A DNA stretch of 10,616 nt, taken from the NCBI GenBank assembly GCA_001781275.1, contig MFLH01000007.1:3369-13984 (forward strand), in the 5' to 3' direction. Each line of letters starts with the position of its first letter. Position 1 is the stretch's first letter. Under the pieces are notes generated by a model. It did not search any database, was not told where the DNA came from, and saw nothing but the letters and a program-made list of their open reading frames with translations. The position numbers were made by a program, and so were the translations under genes. This document shows, piece by piece, positions 5,859-10,616 of the stretch. This DNA comes from Candidatus Kaiserbacteria bacterium RIFCSPHIGHO2_02_FULL_54_11b (GTDB lineage: Bacteria; Patescibacteriota; Minisyncoccia; Phycocordibacterales; UBA2100).

Positions 5859-7036
5859 AGCACGTACTCAACTACTGGTACGACATGTGTTGGTACTCGG
5901 AGGCCACCGTACGTACGATTGCCGGTGAAGTTCCGTCGTCGCCCAAGGTTCCAAAATTCCTTGCGTACTGGCGCAACTATGAGCGGACAGTCTTCGATAA
6001 CACCGTTGTGGAATTGCCGCATGACGACTGGATCATCACTGCCCAAGAAGTCGAAATGTTTTGGCCGTTTGAAGCATACAGCCACTTTCCTTTCGAATTC
6101 TTCCAATGGAGCAGAAAATCCAGAAAATCGTTCCATCTTCCTTCGCAACTGCACCATCTATTTGCCGTTGCGACTTACCCGCGAATTCGATGGGGAGACG
6201 TACTGCTGCCCTTCGATAGCTTCGTTATTTCTCTCGAGGATCCGATCCATGCCGAAGAGCAAAAAGGCATGTGGGTTCTCTATGACGCAATCCTGGTGAC
6301 GAGACATTCAGCATTTTATGGCGACATCGACATTCGTTTGCTTCGTCGACCGCTGGTCGACGAAGCTGAACAGCGGTTCGCTGCAAATGTGAAGGATCGC
6401 TTCGAAGTGCTTCTGAAACGAGGCGATCGAGAGAAAACGTTGCGGTTCCTTGAAAAAAAGGAGGCGACAGCGTTCGCAATTCCACCTGGGTGGCGGGCTA
6501 CTTCTATCTACTTCGGTCGTCATATGACAGACGCCACACCAATCGCAATCGAGCCGAATGATATTCTGTCGCTGCTACCGTCGAAAGAAGTGGCAAAGAT
6601 GGAAGGCGGTGTCGAAGAAAATCTGTGGCGCTTCGAACCACTAAGCTGGGCCGCCAAAATCGTCATAGGTTGGTGCTTGTACCTCCAATCGCTCCCGTCT
6701 GCAAGCCTCTCCTGGAAGAAGCGAGAGAGGCAGCAGTATATCTCTGGTCGACGCGGTGTCACGGGCGTGATTACCCAGGTTGATCACATCTGTACAATCC
6801 TCGGTGTAGGAAAGCTCGACCCGCTTCGATACGGCCTTACAGAGGATGCTAACCGGGTGAGCACGGGGTTTTTCAAGCGCCCGCATTGGCGGCGAGCGCA
6901 TATGCGGCGTGAGCCGGGAACACCGCCGTCAGCGGAGAGAACCCAAAAGATCCCGCCACTACTCATCCGCCGAGATCTCATCCCATACTTCGGTGTCATC
7001 GGAGGAACGAAAGTTGAGGTTCTGCCGGAAGAGTAA
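5831..7036 (+). CDS. Unidentified 401-residue protein with C-terminal RPHWRRAHMRR motif
   Basis: The start ATG 5831 has GGAG (5819-5822) eight bases upstream. The protein is soluble-looking, with no signal peptide or membrane segment, rich in Trp, Phe and Tyr in its first half and in Arg and Lys at its end. A central LSWAAKIVIGWCLYL helix and a C-terminal FKRPHWRRAHMRR (about 351-363) followed by KIPPLLIRR are the only family-like marks. I recall similar hWRRxHxR endings in poorly characterised phage and plasmid proteins, including homologues of the anti-CRISPR AcrVA2, which represses Cas12a biogenesis; that is a memory-based resemblance, not a demonstrated homology, and this protein is longer than AcrVA2 (about 320 residues). 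The gene is monocistronic, with its own promoter and terminator, and could be a mobile cargo gene. Function is left open. Confidence 0.8.
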   Translation: MQNVASERLKHVLNYWYDMCWYSEATVRTIAGEVPSSPKVPKFLAYWRNYERTVFDNTVVELPHDDWIITAQEVEMFWPFEAYSHFPFEFFQWSRKSRKSFHLPSQLHHLFAVATYPRIRWGDVLLPFDSFVISLEDPIHAEEQKGMWVLYDAILVTRHSAFYGDIDIRLLRRPLVDEAEQRFAANVKDRFEVLLKRGDREKTLRFLEKKEATAFAIPPGWRATSIYFGRHMTDATPIAIEPNDILSLLPSKEVAKMEGGVEENLWRFEPLSWAAKIVIGWCLYLQSLPSASLSWKKRERQQYISGRRGVTGVITQVDHICTILGVGKLDPLRYGLTEDANRVSTGFFKRPHWRRAHMRREPGTPPSAERTQKIPPLLIRRDLIPYFGVIGGTKVEVLPEE

Positions 7037-7048
7037 GGGTGCACAACC

Positions 7049-7081
7049 AGAGGTCGCGCTTGCGCGGCCTCTTTCTTTTTT
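7049..7081 (+). terminator. Rho-independent terminator
   Basis: AGAGGTCGCG (7049-7058), loop CTTG, and CGCGGCCTCT (7063-7072) form a ten-pair stem with one G-U, followed by TTCTTTTTT. It begins 12 bases after the stop of the 401-residue gene and insulates it from alaS. Confidence 0.92.
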
Positions 7082-7106
7082 ATGAAAATACGTTACGCTC
7101 TTCCAA

Positions 7107-9047
7107 ATGACCATCAACGAGATACGCACGAAATACTTGGCGTTTTTCGAGAAGCGCGGGCACACGATCATCCCCTCTGCTCCTATCGTCCCGCAGAACG
7201 ATCCGACGACACTTTTTACGGGGAGCGGCATGCAGCCACTGATTACCTACCTCCTCGGGGCACCTCATCCGAAAGGGAATCGATTGGTGAATAGTCAGAA
7301 AAGTTTTCGTGCAGAAGACATCGAAGAAGTGGGCGACAATCGCCACACGACATTCTTCGAGATGCTCGGCAATTGGTCGCTCGGTGATTATTTCAAAAAA
7401 GAACAGCTGCCATTTTTCTTCGAATTTCTTACCTCGGAAATTGGTCTCGACCCAAAAAATCTGTATGTAACCGCGTTTATCGGTGACGAAAAAAATAACG
7501 TGCCGCAAGACACCGAATCCGCCGGCATTTGGAAAGAATTGTTTGGAAGCAAGGGCATCGATGCAGAGATTGTCGCTATTGGCTCGGAAGCCGATGGCTA
7601 CCGCCTCGGCATGCAGGGCGGGCGCATTTTTTATTACGAAGCCAGGAAGAATTGGTGGAGCAGAGCAGGGGTGCCGGAAAATATGCCGACAGGGGAGCCG
7701 GGCGGGCCCGATTCAGAGGTCTTTTATGATTTTGGGACCCCGCACAATCCTGCATTCGGCGCCGAGTGCCACCCCAATTGCGATTGCGGACGATTCCTTG
7801 AGATAGGGAATTCAGTTTTCATGGAATACGTGAAAATGCCGGATAAGAGTTTTGCTCTCCTTCCACAGAAGAATGTAGATTTTGGCGGTGGCCTCGAGCG
7901 CATCGCCGCTGCTGCGCAGGGCAATCCTGATGTCTTTGCAATCGATGTCTTCACCGACATCATCGGCCTCCTCATTCATTTTTCCGGCAAAGAATATACT
8001 GACAGCCGTTACCAGAGAAGTTTTCGCATTGTCGCGGACCATGTGCGTGCAGCAGTTTTCATGCTTGTGGATGGAGTACGGCCAAGCAACACCGAGCGCG
8101 GATACGTCTTGCGCCGCCTGCTTCGCCGCGCCGCGCAACATGCGCAGAAACTCGGCGTCGAGCATGGCGAGGGTAAGAACAGCATGCTTGTGAAGTGTGC
8201 AGTGAATTTTATTGAGAAGTACAAACAGGCCTATACCGAGTTGGGAAGCGAAGATGTGTACCAAATGATAAGCGATGAGATATGGAAGGAGGAGAAGCAA
8301 TTTGCGCATACGCTTGAAGCAGGTATGCGAGAGTTCGAGAAGGTTGCGAAGGCGGGACACATCTCAAGCGACGACGCGTTTGTCCTTTTCACGACGTACG
8401 GATTTCCGTTTGAAATGACACTTGAGATCGCGCACGAACGCGGCATCGATGTCGACGAGGATGGATTTGCCACCGCAATGAAAAAGCATCGCGAGCTTTC
8501 GCGCGCGGGCTCTGAGCAGAAATTCAAAGGCGGCTTGGCGGATACCTCGGAGAAAACAACACGTCTTCACACGGCGCACCATCTTCTCCTCAAAGCATTG
8601 CAGATGGTGCTTGGCCCCACCGTAAAGCAGCGGGGGAGCAACATTACCCAAGAGCGTCTGCGCATCGATTTCTCGCATGGCGCAAAGATGACAAAGGAGC
8701 AGATAGCCGAGGTAGAAAAAATCGTCAACGAAAAAATACGTGAAGAGCTTCCGATGATACGCTCGACTCTGCCCAAAGATGAGGCAGAAAAACTCGGCGC
8801 CGAGCACGAATTCGGCGCGAAGTATCCCGACATGGTATCCGTCTACTCGCTCGGACCTATAAGCGCGACGGTGGATGACCCGCAATTCGATAAAGCGTTT
8901 TCCATAGAATTTTGCGGCGGCCCGCACGTCTCGAACACTTCAGAATTGCAGGGCCCTTCGACGGGCTCAGGGCAAGCACCATTCAAGATACAAAAAGAAG
9001 AGGCGGTAGCGGCAGGAATCCGGCGTATCAAAGCCGTTTTGCAGTAG
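7107..9047 (+). CDS. alaS: Alanyl-tRNA synthetase lacking the C-Ala domain
   Basis: A 646-residue class II synthetase that charges tRNA-Ala. In order: motif 1 region with FTGSGMQPL (about 38-46), motif 2 with HTTFFEMLGNWSLGDYFK (about 79-96), a cysteine-rich ECHPNCDCGRFLEIGN insert, motif 3 as FGGGLER (a Gly where most bacteria have Met), the tRNA-recognition helices with YVLRRLLRRA, and the editing domain with HTAHH (488-492) and CGGPH (603-607), whose His and Cys bind zinc to deacylate mischarged Ser/Gly-tRNA. The protein stops just after the editing-domain ending AAGIRRIKAVLQ, so the C-Ala domain of the roughly 875-residue E. coli enzyme is absent. The cut is at a domain boundary, not mid-domain. 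Residues about 616-624 come from an inserted repeat. ATG 7107 has no Shine-Dalgarno; a poor TACGCT box lies seven bases before it. Confidence 0.97.
   Translation: MTINEIRTKYLAFFEKRGHTIIPSAPIVPQNDPTTLFTGSGMQPLITYLLGAPHPKGNRLVNSQKSFRAEDIEEVGDNRHTTFFEMLGNWSLGDYFKKEQLPFFFEFLTSEIGLDPKNLYVTAFIGDEKNNVPQDTESAGIWKELFGSKGIDAEIVAIGSEADGYRLGMQGGRIFYYEARKNWWSRAGVPENMPTGEPGGPDSEVFYDFGTPHNPAFGAECHPNCDCGRFLEIGNSVFMEYVKMPDKSFALLPQKNVDFGGGLERIAAAAQGNPDVFAIDVFTDIIGLLIHFSGKEYTDSRYQRSFRIVADHVRAAVFMLVDGVRPSNTERGYVLRRLLRRAAQHAQKLGVEHGEGKNSMLVKCAVNFIEKYKQAYTELGSEDVYQMISDEIWKEEKQFAHTLEAGMREFEKVAKAGHISSDDAFVLFTTYGFPFEMTLEIAHERGIDVDEDGFATAMKKHRELSRAGSEQKFKGGLADTSEKTTRLHTAHHLLLKALQMVLGPTVKQRGSNITQERLRIDFSHGAKMTKEQIAEVEKIVNEKIREELPMIRSTLPKDEAEKLGAEHEFGAKYPDMVSVYSLGPISATVDDPQFDKAFSIEFCGGPHVSNTSELQGPSTGSGQAPFKIQKEEAVAAGIRRIKAVLQ
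8954..8977 (+). repeat. Interspersed CCTTCGAC..GCTCAGG-type repeat inside alaS
   Basis: This 24-base stretch contains CCCTTCGACGGGCTCAGGG (8954-8972), which I recognise from memory as a short interspersed repeat type common in metagenome-derived bacterial genomes; its reverse frame reads ACPEPVEG and its forward frame PSTGSGQA. It lies in frame between SELQG and PFKI of the AlaRS editing domain, where relatives normally pass directly from the first block to the second. Confidence 0.6.
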
Positions 9048-9079
9048 AGCATAAAGCATATATCGCGTCGTCGCTCGGA

Positions 9080-9105
9080 CAAAATGAAAACAAGTTTTCA
9101 TTTTG
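9080..9105. promoter_or_regulatory. Perfect 12-bp inverted repeat between alaS and the FtsA/PilM-like gene
   Basis: CAAAATGAAAAC (9080-9091), a two-base centre AA, and its exact complement GTTTTCATTTTG (9094-9105). It starts 33 bases after the alaS stop. The stem is AT-rich and is not followed by a T-run, so it could be either a weak terminator or a repressor-binding operator; it ends 29 bases before the -10 box of the next gene. Confidence 0.5.
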
Positions 9106-9131
9106 ATTTCTCACTCGAGGCGATAATCTCT

Positions 9132-9140
9132 TGGTATACT
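9132..9140 (+). promoter_or_regulatory. Extended -10 promoter of the FtsA/PilM-like gene
   Basis: TGG followed by TATACT (9135-9140) is an extended -10 element, which can work without a clear -35, and none is seen. The ATG at 9149 comes eight bases after the box, predicting a leaderless or almost leaderless transcript. Confidence 0.55.
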
Positions 9141-9148
9141 GTATTCCA

Positions 9149-10309
9149 ATGTTTGGAATACATCTCGGCGGGAAACACGAGAAGGTTATTGCCGTTGCCG
9201 ACATCGGGAGCGGCAGCGCCGCACTTGCGATCGTCGCTATTCCGAAAGTGGGGCCGGTGCGCATACTCGCGGCAGAGCGCCGTTTTTTGCCGATCGAAGA
9301 ACGCTCACCCGAGGCGATCATTGCGGCGCTGGGCGTGCATCTAATAGAAGCGGGCAAAGCTGCGCTCGCGAGTCATCAAAAAAACGGTGGCGCTTTCCCC
9401 CGATCGGCCTATGCGATCATCCGAGCGCCGTGGACACGGTCGAAGACCATCAAAGTGCGTACGGTGTTCCCTAAGACAGCGCGCATTACCGGCGCCATGA
9501 TCAGTAGACTCGCGCAGCAGGCGCTTACCGATGATACCGAATTCGACAAAGGGCGGATCCTCGAGGCGAGCGTGGTGCGGGTCGAGGTAAACGGCTACCC
9601 GACAGCGCAGCCGGAAGGCACCTTGGGGCAAGAGCTTACCGTCGCAACACTCTTGAGTGAATGTGATCCGTCCCTACGCGCGGCCGTCACAGCTTCACTG
9701 CAGCAACTTTTCGGTACCCGCCCGCTTATTTTACGTTCCGGAGTCCACGCGCTCCTTTCAATGTTGCGCAACAAGCCGGATGTCCCTCCGGATTTTGTCG
9801 TTGTCGATATGGCGAGCGAAGGGACAAATCTTATGGTGATACGAGACGGTGTCACGACGGATCACGCAATGGTCGCGGAGGGCAAAAACACGCTCTTGAA
9901 GCGGGTCGGCGGCACGGATTTGCCCGATCACACCATCACCATGCTTCGTCTTCTTGCAGCGGGCGAGTGCCATGATCCGGCGTGCGAGGAGGTAAGCGCT
10001 GCAATGGCGAAGGCCGAGCCGGAACTCGTGCGCGTATTTGGTGAGACCATCGCAAAGCTCGTCGCGCGGCAGCGTCTGCCGAATTACGTTCTCCTTGCGA
10101 CGCACAACGATATGGTCCCGTGGCTCTCTGCATTTTTTTCGCGTATCGACTTTGCACAATTCACAAAGACCACACAACCCTTTATTGTCACGGCGTTGAA
10201 ATCTGCCGATCTCGCACAGTGGACCGCTCCCGAAGGCCCCGTCCGTGCCGACATCGGGACCCTGATCGCAACTGCACTTGTCAACATCGAACAGGGCCGC
10301 GCCTCGTGA
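9149..10309 (+). CDS. FtsA/PilM-like actin-fold protein
   Basis: A 386-residue protein, in the size range of FtsA and PilM. Two glycine/aspartate loops typical of actin-fold ATPases are visible: VADIGSGSAALAI (17-29, phosphate-1 type) and VVVDMASEGTNLMVI (about 217-231, phosphate-2 type). The segment between them, with strand-helix alternation and a LILRSGVHALLSML stretch before the second loop, fits the inserted SHS2-like region of this family. FtsA tethers FtsZ to the membrane and PilM links type IV pilus ATPase to the inner-membrane complex; which of these applies is not decided here, as no C-terminal amphipathic anchor helix or pil genes are visible. The ATG at 9149 is chosen; a TTG at 9131 would put the promoter inside the gene. 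The downstream gene on the same strand after 129 bases may belong to the same machine. Confidence 0.7.
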   Translation: MFGIHLGGKHEKVIAVADIGSGSAALAIVAIPKVGPVRILAAERRFLPIEERSPEAIIAALGVHLIEAGKAALASHQKNGGAFPRSAYAIIRAPWTRSKTIKVRTVFPKTARITGAMISRLAQQALTDDTEFDKGRILEASVVRVEVNGYPTAQPEGTLGQELTVATLLSECDPSLRAAVTASLQQLFGTRPLILRSGVHALLSMLRNKPDVPPDFVVVDMASEGTNLMVIRDGVTTDHAMVAEGKNTLLKRVGGTDLPDHTITMLRLLAAGECHDPACEEVSAAMAKAEPELVRVFGETIAKLVARQRLPNYVLLATHNDMVPWLSAFFSRIDFAQFTKTTQPFIVTALKSADLAQWTAPEGPVRADIGTLIATALVNIEQGRAS

Positions 10310-10327
10310 TGTGATGTAGAATGGTAG

Positions 10328-10394
10328 GGTCGCGCTATAGGTCGCGTTTTAATGGACAGTACGCGACACGATTCTGCAGAATCGATTGCGCGAC
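10328..10394 (+). other. Inverted-repeat-rich leader, possible structured RNA
   Basis: The 129 bases from 10310 to 10438 hold no gene. Two GGTCGCG copies (10328-10334, 10340-10346) are matched by two CGCGAC copies (10362-10367, 10389-10394), and between them lies the perfect 16-base palindrome CGATTCTGCAGAATCG (10369-10384). Nested pairing would give a three-way junction. A -10-like TAGAAT (10317-10322) could start the RNA just upstream. No T-run follows, so it is not an obvious terminator. Confidence 0.35.
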
Positions 10395-10438
10395 ATGCGA
10401 GTCAGCAGATTCGAAACTTGGTAATTTCGTAAAATCAT

Positions 10439-10616
10439 ATGGCCAAAGACTACTTTCAGGACATTGTCCCCCCGGGGGAGGGCGCCGATCCTTCGCGGCA
10501 TCTCCGGCCGCGAGCATACGAGCCCGAACAGCCGGACGATGACTCCGATGCATATCCAGCCGCCCGCGGCATACCGATACGGGTCAACGATTCCTCGATG
10601 GACCCTGATTTGCCCG
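10439..10616 (+). CDS. N-terminal fragment of an unrecognised protein (runs off the window)
   Basis: From ATG 10439 an open frame of 59 full codons runs to the right edge without a stop. It begins MAKDYFQDIVPPGEG and is very rich in Pro, Asp, Glu and Arg, so the visible part is probably disordered and cytoplasmic. I have a memory of similar starts in CPR proteins that go on to a single membrane segment, but that part is outside the window. It follows the FtsA/PilM-like gene on the same strand, suggesting a shared envelope or division role, unproven. No Shine-Dalgarno sequence is present. Confidence 0.65.
   Translation, partial: MAKDYFQDIVPPGEGADPSRHLRPRAYEPEQPDDDSDAYPAARGIPIRVNDSSMDPDLP

Noticed and set aside
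7812..8360. 182-codon frame antisense to alaS
   Set aside because: It lies wholly within the recognised AlaRS frame and has no motif or start signal of its own.
9045..9082. Frameshift removing a C-Ala domain from alaS
   Set aside because: No synthetase-like residues appear in any frame after the stop, and the intergenic repeat and next promoter follow within 100 bases.
10400..10425. T-loop-like TTCGAAA suggesting a tRNA
   Set aside because: Flanking bases do not form a T-stem, the nearby palindrome leaves a six-base rather than seven-base anticodon-type loop, and no acceptor stem closes the structure.

Overview
The window looks like a piece of a Candidate Phyla Radiation (Patescibacteria, Parcubacteria-like) genome. 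This is an inference from the gene content: a SET-domain methyltransferase beside homospermidine synthase genes, a REP-associated Y1 transposase with its own REP hairpins, an alanyl-tRNA synthetase that ends right after its editing domain, and an FtsA/PilM-like actin-fold protein followed by a short-leader protein starting MAKDYFQDIVPP. Most genes sampled are GC-rich; one gene (3773-4435) is clearly AT-rich.

Layout. 2-771: the 3' end of one homospermidine synthase gene and a SET-domain gene five bases behind it, both on +. 749-2179: a second, complete homospermidine synthase on -, converging on the SET gene with a 23-base 3' overlap, so two diverged synthase paralogues face each other across the SET gene. 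2226-2918: uracil-DNA glycosylase, divergent from the second synthase. 2931-3720: a REP-transposase unit, a Y1 (HUH) transposase gene on - flanked by inverted REP hairpins, with a perfect 36-bp tandem duplication on the 5' side. 3773-5711: an M16 zinc peptidase and, four bases behind it, an AT-rich single-membrane-segment protein, both on -. 5761-7081: a self-contained transcription unit (good promoter, small upstream ORF, a 401-residue protein of unknown function with a C-terminal RPHWRRAHMRR motif, strong intrinsic terminator). 7107-9047: alaS. 9149-10309: FtsA/PilM-like protein. 10310-10438: a gene-free, inverted-repeat-rich leader. 10439-end: start of another protein, cut by the window.

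The most general observation concerns start sites. For ung, the transposase, the second hss and the FtsA/PilM-like gene, a -10-like box sits 7-8 bases before the most sensible ATG and there is no Shine-Dalgarno sequence, as expected for leaderless mRNAs. The 401-residue gene is the contrast: it has a conventional promoter, a leader and purine-rich ribosome sites. Other points worth following are the REP-embedded promoter of the transposase, an in-frame repeat insertion in the editing domain of AlaRS, the hss-SET-hss inverted cassette, and the unidentified terminator-bounded gene. No CRISPR array, tRNA or rRNA was recognised.
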